A stretch of DNA of 64,000 nt from Thysanoteuthis rhombus (lineage: Eukaryota; Mollusca; Cephalopoda; Oegopsida; Thysanoteuthidae), in assembly GCA_963457665.1 (NCBI GenBank), contig OY735213.1, forward strand, positions 56,612,293 through 56,676,292, given 5' to 3'. Made by a program: the position numbers and the translations under genes. Positions within the stretch are counted from its first letter, which is position 1, and every line of letters begins with the position of its first letter. A model generated the notes under the pieces. That model saw only the letters and a program-made list of their open reading frames with translations. It did no database searches and was not told the origin of the DNA. Shown here piece by piece: positions 12,311 to 24,529 of this stretch.

Positions 12311-12954
12311 GAACACAAGAACGACTAGACCCAGCAATATTGATTAAACCAGTCTATTGCAGGTAACGGTGATTAACAGAGAGTTAAGATCATCTATTCT
12401 GTCACATCTTTTCCCCTACATCATATACGTCCTCACCCCATAGGAACAGGATTCAAAAATCTTAACTTTTGAAAACAGCAAGATTACATTTCTTTTCAAC
12501 TTTAAAATCCAGGTAACCCATGACGGATAATTGTTTTGCATTTAATCTTTGTTTCCGGTCAATGAATAAAAACTCAATTCTATTAGTGCTTATCTCTAAG
12601 TAACCTTACACACATGATGGCAGCAGTAAGTTCTATCCTATGAAAAAAAAAGAAATATACAAGAAAAGCTCAAAAACCTCAGGCAAACACTGAATTGACA
12701 GCTTGACATTTTTAATACATAAATGGAAAATATAATCTTGGTTCTTTTACAGGATATAAGAAAAAAAAAAAGACAAAATCTGAAATCTTGGAGAAAAAAA
12801 AATCAACACCTTTGATCAAAACTAAAGCTGTTTAAGTGAAAGATATTGGAACACAGTTTAACTGTGCCCTACAGACAGTGATCCAATATTTCATTTTAAG
12901 ACATGCCCACATTTCTATTGCTTTTTGATTGGTCTGTCTGCAGGTTGGTTCTAA

Positions 12955-13330
12955 TTACAATAGAAAGATGAAAAAGGGAGGGTTGTGTTTTATTTACCAG
13001 TTGCTCCTATGTCAGAAGAAGCGTGATGTCATAAAAAGGTTTGATGTCATCAAATTTATTCAGATGAATTGATGACATACCAAGCATTTGCTTTTTACAG
13101 TGTTGCCAAACAGTTTGATATTAATAGCTAAAACTGGCTAAAATTATCAGCTAAGTTTATAGCTAAGAAAATTATATGTACTCATTTAAAGCCTACTAAT
13201 CAAATAAGATAACCATGCACTAAAACTCCAGAACAAATCATTGATAAAAATTTTACTTCTTTTAATTTAAACTTATTTTTGAATAGTCAGATTTTCAGGT
13301 GAACCATCCTCTTCCTCCTACAGTTAACAA
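12955..13330 (+). repeat. Interspersed repeat R3, copy 1
   Basis: This copy matches the reverse complement of 17590-17975 along its length. Blocks include 'GTGTTTTATTTACCAG', a pair of TGAYGTCA-like sites, 'AGTGTTGCCAA', 'TAGCTAAAACTGGCTAAA' and 'CAGGTGAACC'. Shorter relatives occur at 28600-28735 and about 62560-62640. It has no coding capacity and no clear terminal repeats. Confidence 0.65.
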
Positions 13331-14194
13331 TTACTAATGTTATTACATTTTTTTTTTTTTTGGAGTACCTTTGAAATCTAAAATCACAGATATGGACATA
13401 AGGATGGAATCATTGAACATGGTTCTTGTTTCTTTTTTCTCGACAATTCATATTTTGACAAATTATCCTGACATGAATAGGTAGCTTCTGTTAATGTGGC
13501 AAAATAATCTTCTGCTTTCTCTTCAGAAGCAGAATCAAAATCTCAAGTCAACATTTAATATCTGTGCAATTCATAAGTTTGAGAGGAAGAGAAAAGTAGG
13601 CTGATGGAGAGGGTAGTGATTTTTTGACTGACAATGTGTGCCCTTGAATGAGAGACTCTGCAGACATATCTATTTTGCTTGAATCATATGAGCTGATGTT
13701 AGAAATTATATATCTGATACAAGCCCTTGTGAAGAGGAAGGGGAGATATATACATCTACAGTAAACACTCGCTATAAGTAATGGGGGGGGGGTTAAGCCA
13801 AAGATTTGTTAGAATGGTTGTACCTCGTTCGGTAAATAAGAAGTTAGTTTGGTAATTTGCTGTATTTAATGTACAGTAAATCCAAAGGCATCTCAGTTTC
13901 CACTCATTTCATTTTCAACCTCACCTTGCATAGTTATGGAAAATTATAAGAAAGTTCATTGCACTATCCGAGTTTTGTGGTCCAAGCTTTAGTTTAAGAT
14001 CAGAGTGTAGTATCTGTTGTTCAAACATCAACGAAACAAAAACTTCCGTTTTAAATTGTTAGCGGTATTATAGTGGTAAATTGATTGCCAAGTTCATTAT
14101 GGTCCATGTCTTTAGCTGCATTTATTGAACTTCATTCAGTAACTCCCGAGTCAGTTTGGATGGATCAATGATTTGTTTGATGAAGTTGAAATTT

Positions 14195-14198
<4 letters not shown>
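13331..14198. other. Unassigned DNA with a possible pogo-like end
   Basis: Mostly featureless. 'ACAGTAAACACTCGCTATAA' at about 13759 resembles the left end of pogo/Tigger elements, but I found no matching right end. Confidence 0.3.

Positions 14199-14250
<52 letters not shown>
14199..14250. repeat. (AT)n microsatellite ending in G6
   Basis: A run of about 52 bp of alternating AT followed directly by GGGGGG. Confidence 0.95.
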
Positions 14251-14252
<2 letters not shown>

Positions 14253-15498
14253 GGGGCAGGTGTTCTTAACAATGCTACCAAAAATAAAAAATTTTCTTTG
14301 AACTTGCCAATTATCAACAAACTGCTAAGAAAAGGAAAAAGCACTGATACTAAGAGAAAAATAATATGAGTTACTCGCCCCTACCATTCTAAGTATATCT
14401 ATAGCCACATTTCGGAAAAAAAAGAGAAAAAAAAAGGTTAAATAAATCAATGCTCACAGAGCAATTAGTTGCACAGGCAAAAAGCACAAGGTGGAAGACA
14501 GTTGAGACTTAGTTTAATTTTTAATTACTGAGAAAAAAAATGAAGAGAAGCAGGTTTTAAATGAAAAAAAAAAAAGGAATAAAATTATTGTCTGGGTCAC
14601 AAGATGGTCTATGGAAACAGGTGGAGACTGGTGATACATTGTTAAGTCACAAGAATACTTACCGACCCTATCTTTAAATGGATGTATATTATACATGTGC
14701 CATGTGTGAATGTGCTTATATATACACCAATGCTTACATCTAGCTATGCTCACAATTGTCCGATTGGCTAGCTGCCAACGACAAACGTCTATTTTCTAAC
14801 AAAAGAGATAATAAAAAAGAGGAAGTGAAAGGCTGGATATTTCTTAGACTGAAGATAATACAAAAAGGAAAGGTGAAATTCAGTGCAGTGCTTCCCTACA
14901 CTTGAAACTGAGGAGAAAACTAAATAAAAATTGTGCAATTTCATAACATAAATAATTCATAAGCTACAAACATTCAACAAAGGATAAACACAGGATGTGT
15001 TCTGTAAATCTTGAATATATATATATAAAACATCTCAGCAGGCGGGAGAGTTGGAAGAGAGTCTATAAACAAAAGAATACGTGATCTTGATTTGTGAACA
15101 AGAGAACCAAATTCAATTCTTTATTGTATCATTGAAATTAGATTCAGTATTGTTTATAGAAAGAGCATTTTCTATATGAAATGGGATCTTGGAGCTGTAT
15201 ATTCAAAGCTTTTGCTCTAGACTGGGATATGGGCGTCTGCTGTCACTTTTCCAGGGTGGGGCCAAAGGATAAATTCTAGTGGGAGGGGCAAGAGGATATA
15301 TGGGGTAGGGAGACAAGATATATCAGAATGTTGGTAGTCAGATAAGGGACTAGAGAATGTCTAAACAGTGACTTGTCCTAAGCTGTCACTGTTCATAGTG
15401 ACCCTTGATCTGGTATCTGTAAGGCTTCAAACCCTAGCTCCCGTGAGGAGGCCTGATCCAGGCGAGGGCTAATGTCCTGTTGGCAGATGCCCACAGAC
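14251..15498. other. Unassigned DNA
   Basis: No gene is recognisable. The minus-strand open frame at 14514-14753 has a donor-like GTAAGT at about 14658 but no coding-like composition. Confidence 0.35.
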
Positions 15499-15923
15499 CA
15501 GGGTTTTTCAACTTGAGTGAATTCTATCCAAAAATGGCAAGCACTCTTAATTTTGGTGGACAGTATTAGATTTTGAGTATTCAAGTCTGTAACTGACAAT
15601 AAAATGATTCAACAGGAATATTCTCTACCATTAATTCACTGAACAGCATCTGATATTGCACTTTATGTAAACCCAATGTGTTTCTATTAGCTGCATCTCA
15701 CAAAACACCAGATCAAATTGATGATATCTAAAATTAGTATGTATGTACCAAAATTCTGATATCATTACATTCATAGAAGAAACAGAGAAAGCTATTTATT
15801 TCTTTATTTTTTTAAAGAGTTAAATTTTTGGTATCCTTTTGAATATTCACGATACAGGTGGGTAGTGGAAGAAAATTTCCATGTGAAAGTGAGTGGTGAC
15901 ACCAAAAAGTTTGCGAACCCCTA
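15499..15923. mobile_element. hAT-like MITE with decayed target-site duplication
   Basis: The left end CAGGGTTTTTCAAC and the inverted right end TAGGGGTTCGCAAA are hAT-type. The flanking 8-mers CCACAGAC and CTCTAGAC agree at 5 of 8 positions. The right one fits the nTCTAGAn target of the Charlie group. The element is 425 bp and carries no transposase. Confidence 0.55.
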
Positions 15924-16047
15924 CTCTAGACCTTCTTGCAAGATTGATAATAAGCTGCAAATTGTTTTACAACATTAAGGTACAAAAAAGTAAAAACTAT
16001 ATACATAGAATCCAGAGCAGATTCAATTACATTACTATTCATGTAAG

Positions 16048-16079
<32 letters not shown>

Positions 16080-16429
16080 TGATACAATGTCTATTAAAAA
16101 ATTATTGACCTTGTCCAGACAATTTAAGATATAAAAAGATGAAGTTCAAAAAAGATACTCGTAGGCAATCGATATTCAATTAAGAATCATGAATAGTTTT
16201 GTTAATATTTTGATTTTCAAGATACAAGTAGATATCAAAATATAAAATAAAATAAATTGACCCAAGACTCCTGTTTAATGAATATTGATTATCTGCAAAC
16301 ATTTTTTAATTTACTTACATCCTGTACAGAATTATTGAATTCTTATATAAAAGGTTATCATATATAAAATCAATTAAGTCAGCTTAAAATAGATCTCTTC
16401 CCTGAAAAGAATTTGAGATTCAATATAAT
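15924..16429. other. A-rich spacer with a long poly(A) tract
   Basis: A run of about 27 A at 16049-16075 follows a short AT-rich unit, perhaps the tail of another retroposed copy. Nothing else is recognised. Confidence 0.35.
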
Positions 16430-16573
16430 TTGGCCGGGCCTCTTCCAAAGGTGCATGTTTAGGAGTGGCCAGTGTGTGGAGCAGGCAGCCATTTTGTGGG
16501 AAACTCTTGCATTTTGTAGCCAAGCACTCTTTCCCTGCCCCAAGTAATAAATTTGTATGAATCTCCAGCATTG

Positions 16574-16604
<31 letters not shown>
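16430..16604 (+). pseudogene. Probable retroposed polyadenylated transcript fragment
   Basis: A locally GC-richer segment contains AATAAA at 16546-16551. About 22 bases later comes a tract of A18, one G and A11 (16574-16603). That arrangement is what a reverse-transcribed mRNA 3' end looks like. The body shows no protein I recognise, as expected for a 3' UTR. No clear target-site duplication was found. Confidence 0.5.
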
Positions 16605-17589
16605 ACCCTCCCAAACATGTCTATACCCCCACCAGACCTGCCCACATTTAAAATTGTTAGGATAAGATTTTAATACATATGAATAGATGTTTTAGGGCTT
16701 CTAAAATCGAAAATTTTTCACAGCCCACCCTGGTGGGATCACTCACTCCATGGTCAGAAATATTCCTCCTGACAATTTCTAAACCTTGGTAAGGTCTGCA
16801 ATAGTCTTGTCAAATGATTTTCTGTTCATTGTATGAAACTATAGCCTAAAAGCATTTTGAATACACCTCTTCAGTGTTGCCAATTTAGATATATAATTTT
16901 GGATCAATAATTGGTAATTAAAATTTTTTTTTTTAGATCTCTCCACAACCATTGATCCAAAAAAACCTCAAACTCGACACTGCAATACCTTGTGTGCTGA
17001 TAAGATACCAGGTGAATGTGAACTTCATACAATGGTCAGTTGTTGAGTAATCACAGTGCATAAACGTAGACGGACAGAGATTTCTTCAACTTTAGTTTGG
17101 TGTACATTACGGCAGAGTGAAAATAAAGTTAAAAAAAGTTTAGTGCTTAAACCGTGACAAATGTCAAAACTGAGATAAAGATTAATCTTGGATGATTGCC
17201 ACATCTTCTGTCCTGGAAAACATTCTGAATGTGTCTGGTCTATTCATGCTGGTGGACATATTCAAAGTTACAATTTTTTTAGGAGAGCTAAGGGGGGGGG
17301 GGCCCAAAAAAACTAACAAGCCATTCTATTGCCTTACATTCAGATTAGATAAATTATTCAATTTGATATTTGTTACCTTATAGCCATTTATTTAGTAGTC
17401 AATAAAACCTAGAATAATTTTAGTTTTTTTTGTGGTAATTTTGTAAATTACACAGAAACTGATCTTCCAAATAATTTTGTTATATTAAAAGAAACATGAA
17501 CCATAAGTTCAATGATGTATCCACCATCCTTCCATTCATATTTTTGATTCTAAATGAAGTAGTAGTAGTAGTAGCAGTATAACTAATTG
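16605..17589. other. Unassigned DNA
   Basis: Contains hAT-like internal wording ('CAGCCCACCCTGGTGGG' at 16721) without ends, an 'AGTGTTGCCAA' motif at about 16873, a G10 run at about 17292 and a short (TAG)n run just before R3 copy 2. Confidence 0.35.
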
Positions 17590-17975
17590 CATTGGAAAAA
17601 GACTCTGAGGAGGGTTCACCTGAAAATATTGCTATTAAAAGAAAACAAAAACAATCGGAAAGTTTAAATTAAAGTAAGTGGACAATTTTATCAATAATTT
17701 GTTCTTGTGTCTTAGCGTATGGTTATTTTATTTGATAAGTAGGCTTTAAAAGAGTATATTAGCAGAACATTGAGAAGTTTAGCTGATTTTAGCCATTTTT
17801 AACAGTTTTAGCTATTAATTACAAATTAAAAAAAAAACAAAAAAAAACAACAAACATTTATACATAATCCATTGATCCTAATAGATGTTATTTAAGTGAC
17901 GTCACAGCTCTTATGACGTTATAGTAGCTGGTAAATAAAACACAAAAGCCCCTCCTTTCTATTTCTGTTGTTTAT
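17590..17975 (-). repeat. Interspersed repeat R3, copy 2 (inverted relative to copy 1)
   Basis: This is the reverse complement of 12955-13330. It keeps a perfect TGACGTCA at about 17897 and 'ATGACGTTAT' 16 bases on, where copy 1 has decayed forms such as TGATGTCA. The two copies lie head to head about 4.3 kb apart, so they could fold into a long hairpin in RNA. Confidence 0.65.
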
Positions 17976-18958
17976 GATAACTACACCGGTCAACAGTAAA
18001 GCATCTGATAAAGATGCGGACACACACACAAAAAACAAAGCAAAAAACATTAAAGGTTATGGTTAAAACCTTTATAAACTTAAAATAGGATGACAAACTT
18101 TTATTCATGAACTTGTAAAATTTCCAATAATTTAAATGACCTACTTCAGGAACTATAAAAAGATTCAAAAGAATCACCCTGTAATCAATCTGAATGTGTA
18201 GCAGAAGTATACTTAATATATTTTCACATGTGGTCATTCAAACCGTCAGCTGTACTGTCAGTTTGCAGAATCTTGATTTATTACCTTATTCTCAATGTTG
18301 GCAGAATATTAAGAAAAAAAATATAGAGCTAAATGATTGATTTTTGTAGTAAAAGGCATTGAAAAATATAATCAGAATTACTTCTAATCAGATTTGGTGT
18401 CTCTAATAGTAAGTGGCATTTTTGTATCATATAGTATCACTAAATTTGTACCACTGAGCTTGCATCTAGTTCTTGGTTACATCTTTTACAACCTATACCT
18501 ACATGCTATTATTGCAAACGGTGAGACACTGTATGTATGTAGGCTAAGGGTACATTACTGATCAGACCCTTCAGGGATGATTATGAGAGTACAAGTCAAG
18601 TACCCCTTGTTTGAAATGTTTGGCTCAGATCTTTTGGGATATTTCTATACATGAGGAGATAGGACACTTAGTCCAATTTCTCCAATACCTTGACTTTCTA
18701 TGCTATAGATAAACAGGAATGCTTACACAGAGGTACCTGCAGCTGTTTTTCACTTTCTCAACAATATCTCTGTACAGATGTGAGAATAAGCAGAAAACAT
18801 AGTGGTTAATCCATGGTGGTGACAATTCATTTTGATTGGGACTTGCTTCATCTTTCACTGTGAGGTAAAAATAGTTTTACATTTCCAAAGAGTTACACAA
18901 AGATAACCAAGTTTTCACTGTAGTTAGAATGAGGTAAATGCCTTTCTCAAGTACTTAC
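17976..18958. other. Unassigned AT-rich DNA
   Basis: No gene or element is recognised. Confidence 0.35.
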
Positions 18959-19014
18959 TTTCACACTTGCTCACCATTGTGTCATGCCAGGGATGAGAAA
19001 TTTTGTCAAAATAT
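18959..19014 (-). other. Possible 56-nt internal coding exon (unidentified)
   Basis: Read on the minus strand, the acceptor 'TTTCTGTTCCATTATTAG' is followed by 56 nt and then the donor GTAAGTAC. One of three frames is open: after one base, the codons read YFDKISHPWHDTMVSKCE and leave one spare base. The other two frames have stops. The entry phase matches the two spare bases left by the exon at 38365-38420. No family is recognised, and a repeat-derived origin is not excluded. Confidence 0.32.
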
Positions 19015-20524
19015 CTAATAATGGAACAGAAAGCAGTTTAACTGGATTTAAGCCTTTTCCCAAAACATTATAGCCATGTAAATAGCAGAAATTCGAGCCC
19101 AGTTGATAACTTTTACTCTACCCTGTATACATCCAGGTGGCGCCTGCAATATCATGTTAACCAATTACCATTGGAGCCTGTGCAAAGAACTTTAATTTTT
19201 GGAATAATGGATGGTAGCTACATTGCATTTAACTGATTCAAGTTCCTTCAAAACCACTTTACTCAAATAGAATCAACTTGCAAGAGCTGAAGGTGCCAAT
19301 TGAGGTAAAATGTAATTATCTAATGTCCTTCATTCAGTGCCAATCAAGGTAAAATGTAATTATTTGCAGCCCTTCATTCAGTGCTAAATTGATACACATC
19401 AGACAGATTAAAGGCATTATTTGGATAGAGGGGGGGTCTTCTTGCCTCCCCCTCCTTAAGATTACAGATAAACAAATTTTATAACATAATATATAGCTAG
19501 AAAGTAGAGAGAGAGCATATCCCTCTGCCACAACAATCAATGAAAATCAGTTCAAATAGTTACAATGTAGGGGAGGTAACTGAAAAATTCCTGGATGTAC
19601 CCCAAGATTCGATCGATCCTTCCTTAGCCCATGACCTACTCTTTGACAAAATGTCAGAGAATTCATTTGGAACTGTTAGAGACAGTAAATACGTAAATAT
19701 ATCAAAAGAGAGAGAGAGAGAGAAAAAAAAAAAAAACTCAAATGAAAAAGAAATTCTTGGATCCATCCCAAAATTGAAACAGTCTTTCTATACCCAATGG
19801 CCAACTCTTGAGAAATTTAACTGAATTCACAGAGAACTTTAAGATACATCATGTGGACAAAGAGACACACACCAGTGAATACATATACCACTTCCAATTT
19901 TGTTGACGGGGGTAAATTTCAAAAAGATAGATCTTCATTCAATGGAACCGATCAAGGATGGCCACATCATGGCCTTGTGAGCGAACTACGTCTCTTTGAT
20001 ATTTTTTTGAGTGGCTGAGCTCCTTTTTTCATCACAGTTGATATTAAAAGGTAGAGAAAAAATTTCAAGCTTCATAATTACTTCTGGATATAAATTGCAG
20101 CCCCTGATAGATCAAAATGAAAGTTTCATGTTCATGGTTTGTAAAAATATTCAACTACATTAAAACCTAATTTAGAATTGAATGAAGTTGAAACAATCAG
20201 AAGATTTTTCAGACATTATGTGTATCATGTGTATTTTGTGATTACTGAAACTCACACAAATTGAAAGTTTAAAAACTGCACAAATAGATATCATGTGCAT
20301 GTATTTGTAAATATTCATATAAAATCATTGTATCAAAAGGGGTCTGCAGCAATGAAAATTTGTACATTTTGTTTATCTTTTGTGGCTCTCAAATATATGG
20401 AGTTTATAGTATGCGGCTCATACATAAAGTGGTTTTGTCCACCTCTAGAATAGGTGTGAATTCATCATTGATAATGCAATTACAAAAGCAATAGTCCAAA
20501 AATTTCATTCTTGCAACTCATCAA
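19015..20524. other. Unassigned DNA
   Basis: Holds a near-duplicate of about 30 bp ('CAAGGTAAAATGTAATTAT' type, about 19298 and 19345) and a short (GA)n run at 19705. The 94-codon open frame at 19540-19824 crosses the GA run and has no recognisable domain. Confidence 0.35.
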
Positions 20525-20765
20525 GGATAAGGAAGAGTCACCTATGGAGCTGAAACATGGGACCTAACCAGAAGATTGACCTCAAACTGAGAACCATGTA
20601 CGTTGCTAGAATGTTAGATAACCACTGGACATCATGACTCAAAACGTTGATCTACAGAGAGTACATGTAAAACTTTGGTGGGTAGAATATAAGAACTAGA
20701 AATGTTTCAATCTTGAAGGTTTATACCCAACAATGAATGCTAAAAGGCTGCTGGGGATATACTTC
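20525..20765 (+). mobile_element. Non-LTR retrotransposon tail, copy 3
   Basis: Begins with 'CACCTATGGAGCTGAAACATGG' (family TYGAETW), loses the middle of the tail domain, and resumes with 'GATAACCACTGGACATCATG' and 'GGCAGAATATAAG'-like blocks. It ends 'TTTATACCCAACAATG'. The internal deletion and stops show it is dead. Confidence 0.72.
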
Positions 20766-20879
20766 AGAAGTCATTTATAAGGTAAAAACTTATAGTAACC
20801 CCAAAATATAAATTAACTCTCAAAGCACTACAACTTTATAATTGAAACCTGATTGAAGACATGTCATGTATGATATATC

Positions 20880-20932
20880 CTTATCAGGGATAAATGAATT
20901 ACCATAGCCCACACCTGTACTAGAATAAATTA

Positions 20933-20967
<35 letters not shown>

Positions 20968-21195
20968 ACTAGCACAAGATTTGGGCATTGTTGGTCCAAA
21001 ATGACCATAGAGACCACAGCAAGCACCTAATGTATTCATGCAAATTTTCAAAGTTATAGCCCCAAAAATGTGACAAGGAGTGCCAGGAGACATGGACACT
21101 CAAAGAAAAAAAAAAAAAAGAAAAAAAAAAAAGAATCTTTAGCACACTTGGCTTGTTGCTAGGGCAAGCCATTTGTGGGGTTACAGTGATTCAAT
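20880..21195 (+). mobile_element. TACAGGRTAT MITE (family M), partial copy
   Basis: Matches the reverse complement of the full element at 53046-53462. Shared blocks are 'GATTTGGGCATTGTTGGTCC', 'ACCATAGAGA', 'CATGCAAATTTTCAA', 'AGCCCC-AAAATGTGAC' and 'GGGCAAGCCATTTGT'. Its terminal repeats are lost, and two poly(A) tracts have expanded inside. Confidence 0.75.
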
Positions 21196-21906
21196 ACAAG
21201 ATCACTTTCGAACGTAAGTTGCAAGAGATTTAAAAAAAAAAATAAAATAAAAAGCCAAGAATGTTCAAGCAATACACCCAACATAAAATTCGGTCATGAC
21301 CTTTTTTAAAAAAAATTCCAATAGTTAAGTATTGTATAGAAGGAATCTAAAGCAAGCAGTCCAGGGAATCTCACAAAAATGTGGAAACTCCTCACTCCAT
21401 AACTACAGGAAATTGGAGAAGGAATAAATTTGTATTCTCACAACAAACTCAAAAGAAACCATTTGGGTCAGCTTACACTGTTCATATTCCCCACCCAGAA
21501 GTCAATGAATAATTGTAGTGGTTAAAAATCTGCTTAGGTGGGAAAATAAAACTTCCTGTCACCAGATCTATTAATTTTTTTTTTTTCTCCTTCATTACTA
21601 ACTTCTACTGAAGAGAAGGGTGATAAATTATGTTTGCCTATTTGGAGTATACATCATATATACATTAAGGAACCCAGGTGTTGAGAGGATTTGATCATCT
21701 CTGGAGTTTGTAAGTCAGATTTCAATAGAATTACGAGACCTGTCCCTTTTCTCTCACTGGAAAAATTCCTATCCTGAACATACTTTCAAGTTGTTCTTCA
21801 AAGCTATGACCCACACTGACCTTGACAAACTTTACATCAAGAAACCACTTAAAGAGGAAGTAAAATTGATAAGGATATCATCATCATAGAAATTCTCAAA
21901 CAAACA
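21196..21906. other. Unassigned DNA
   Basis: No gene or element is recognised. Confidence 0.35.
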
Positions 21907-22020
21907 ATTAGCAGTTCCTAACCTTTTTGCCACTACACCTCCTTCAGTAGCTGGACCTTGCCCCCTTGCCCCCTCCCCCATCTTCAATGGAATGACTAGT
22001 TTGAAAAAAAATAAAAAAAG
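21907..22020 (+). mobile_element. hAT-like left-end fragment
   Basis: 'AGCAGTTCCTAACCTTTTTGCC' resembles the CAGNGGTTCCCAACCTTTTTG end of hAT MITEs. The adjoining C-rich stretch 'CCTTGCCCCC' is also typical. I could not find a right end. Confidence 0.4.
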
Positions 22021-23043
22021 GCAAATATGTGGAAAGAAGTTAATCCACACACAATATTTCTTCTGCCACGCTTACGTTATCAGTGACATAATTTAGTAGT
22101 TTAATTTCTATAGCAATAGGCAGTTATTAAATCTGCATAAATTTAAATTTCTGTCAATTTTTTAAAAAGCCCACAAACTAGTAGGTCATTTTTAATATTA
22201 TTCTTTTTTTTTTCCATAATGTTAGCCATTAATTCAGAAACTAGAAAGAAAAAAAATGAAATCTTGGAAAGAACTAAGAAAATTGAACTGGAAAGAGACC
22301 ACATTTTGACCCAAACTTGAAGGTTTATAAAAATAAACCAGATGTTTCCTCAGATTTGTTTCCAAACTTCTAAGTTATTTTCTATTGGTCTGGATAATTT
22401 GTTGTAATTTGATTTCTACCAAATCTAATTTGAAGGTTTTAGTATTTCTTCAAATAACAAAGAAAGAATCTATTTTAGACAGTAAAAACATTTTCAGACC
22501 CTTTGAAACGTTCTCTATTTCCATAAACACTTCAAAATAAAAATTAAAAAGCCATTATCAGCTTCAGAATACATTATAATTTTTTCTTTACAAATTTGCT
22601 CAACTAAAAACACTTGTAAGATTGTTGGGTTGTAACTGAAGTTTTGTCCATTTTTTGTACGGATAGTGCTTAAACAAGATAATTGAAATGCTATCCCTAT
22701 CTTCGCGTTATAGTCAGGGAACTTGGTAAACAATTCAATGTTTGCCATATGACTCCGTCACAATTTGAAGAACGTTGGAAAAGTGTCAAAGGTTTAACTC
22801 TTTAATTCAAGAACCGCTTCAAATAGCTACAAAACAATGGAAAGAGAACAAACAGAAATGGAACTCTTTTGTGAAATGATTAAAAAAAATTAGATAAAGT
22901 GCAAAGGAAGTACCTCTGATCAGAAGTTATGGCCCTTGATTAAAGGTTGATTTTCATTAGTGAACATGATATAATGAGTATCATTAACATAACACAAAGA
23001 ATTGATTTTTAAACCTTCCAATCAGCGATCATACACTTCAACC
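22021..23043. other. Unassigned AT-rich DNA
   Basis: No gene or element is recognised. The minus-strand open frame 22515-22748 has no domain. Confidence 0.35.
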
Positions 23044-23398
23044 CAGTGATCCCCAAAGTGTGTGCAGAGGTTAGCTCTCTGGGGCCCCGCAGAACATTTG
23101 AAAATTTCAGGCAATCGTCATTCAATGGAGTATTACACGGTCAAAATGACAGAGAGCAACATCTAAAATTTGAGACACTGTTGAACAACAGGCTCACCCG
23201 TCCCACTAGTAATTAGGATTATTAAAGAGGAAACAAATATAACATGAATTTAGATTGAGATTCAATATTTTGTTTTAATTTAAACCTAACCGCATGAATC
23301 TAAATGCAATTATTCAGTATTTTCTGAGGGGTAGGGGCATTAAAAAAAATCCTCACACAATAATAGAGCCAAAATTCAAAGAAGTTAAGGAACCACTG
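23044..23398. mobile_element. hAT-like MITE
   Basis: Starts CAGTGATCCCCAAAGTGTG and ends with the inverted CAAAGAAGTTAAGGAACCACTG. The first 15 or so bases of both ends follow the hAT CAGTGRTYCC pattern. The length is 355 bp with no coding capacity. The inside wording 'GGGGCCCCGCAGAAC' is typical of this MITE class. Target-site duplications are not preserved. Confidence 0.65.
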
Positions 23399-23434
23399 CT
23401 GTAGCTATTCAACTTCATATGAAAGTGCTCAAGT

Positions 23435-23780
23435 TGAAGGCTAACTTCAAGTGCCATTATAGCAGGATCATGTGACCCCAAGTACATAATCTTATGTAAG
23501 AAGCATCTATCATGGAACACATTTCTATCAATTTTCTTGTAAATCTGACTTAAAACAGCTGAGAAAATCCATTTTAATTGATTCTTAAAGTTTAAATGCC
23601 ATTATTACAAAATCATGAGACCGTGAGTGGAAGATTTTCCTAGACAAGAAGCATCTTATCAAGGGATACTTTTCTACCAAGTTGAAGGTGAATTTGCCTT
23701 AAAACAGCTGAGAAACAAATGGTGACAGACCTACTGACAGATGAATGGACGGAGCCTCTTATAGAGGGGCGAAGATGCCT
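23435..23780 (+). repeat. Old tandem duplication inside a retroposon-like unit
   Basis: Two units of about 130 bp sit head to tail (about 23447-23570 and 23583-23715). Both have 'TGCCATTATNRCANRATCATG', 'AGAAGCATCT', a 'TTTCTA-CAA' block and an almost identical end, 'CTTAAAACAGCTGAGAAA'. The array ends with 'GACAGACCTACTGACAGATG', a degenerate (GACA)-type tail. Confidence 0.65.
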
Positions 23781-24370
23781 CTAAGAATGGCAAATAGTAC
23801 TAATTTATTTCCCCAGCTGTTCATATACAAATACCTTTAATCAGAAAAAGACATCACGAAAAAACATCGGTTGGAATTTATGACACAGCATTAACAATTT
23901 TGCAAAGATTGTTTTTTATAGAAAAAAGAATTTGCTTTCTTAGAATCTGAATAAATATATATTTAAGTAAAAAGAAAAATGCATCACATGTAACCAAGCA
24001 AACTTTTTTCTTTCCTATTTGACCGTCAATATTTATATAGGTTATAATATTATAAAACACTCTTATTTTGATAAAAATATATCGCAAACAAGACTCGCTA
24101 TTTATCACCAATCATTAACTGCTATTCAAAATCAGAAAAAAATATTTCACCATATATGAGGGAAAATATTTCGAAAGAATTAAAATCCCCAAGCATATTT
24201 TTATCTGGATTGTAAAGAAAGGTTAAATACAAGATAATTTTGTTAGGCTCGCTTTGACTAAAAACACAAATGTTGCACAAGCAGAAGTTATATTCTAGTT
24301 TTCATGCTGAAAATTAGAGAGATTACTACGCAAGTTTATAAATTATATGAAAATATCTATCATTTTAGCC

Positions 24371-24490
24371 ACTGAATTTCTATTGAATAAATTTGGTCAC
24401 CCGGAATAATATAATTGAGATTAGTTATGGGGATTCAAATTTATAGTATTCAACCTATACTAAGCAAATTAAAAATGAAATTAAAAAATG
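24371..24490 (+). repeat. Direct repeat D1, first copy
   Basis: Shares 'TTTCTATTGA-NAAATTTGGTCACC', 'GGGATTC/GGGTCTAAAT' and 'TATAGTATTCAACCT' blocks with 24905-25025, about 540 bp downstream in the same orientation. Confidence 0.6.
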
Positions 24491-24529
24491 AAAACAGTCA
24501 CTCAATAGAAACTGTCATGCGACCAATGT

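Noticed and set aside
13759..14200. Possible pogo-like element starting ACAGTAAACACTCGC
   Set aside because: Only one end is recognisable. No right inverted repeat was found in the following 500 bp.
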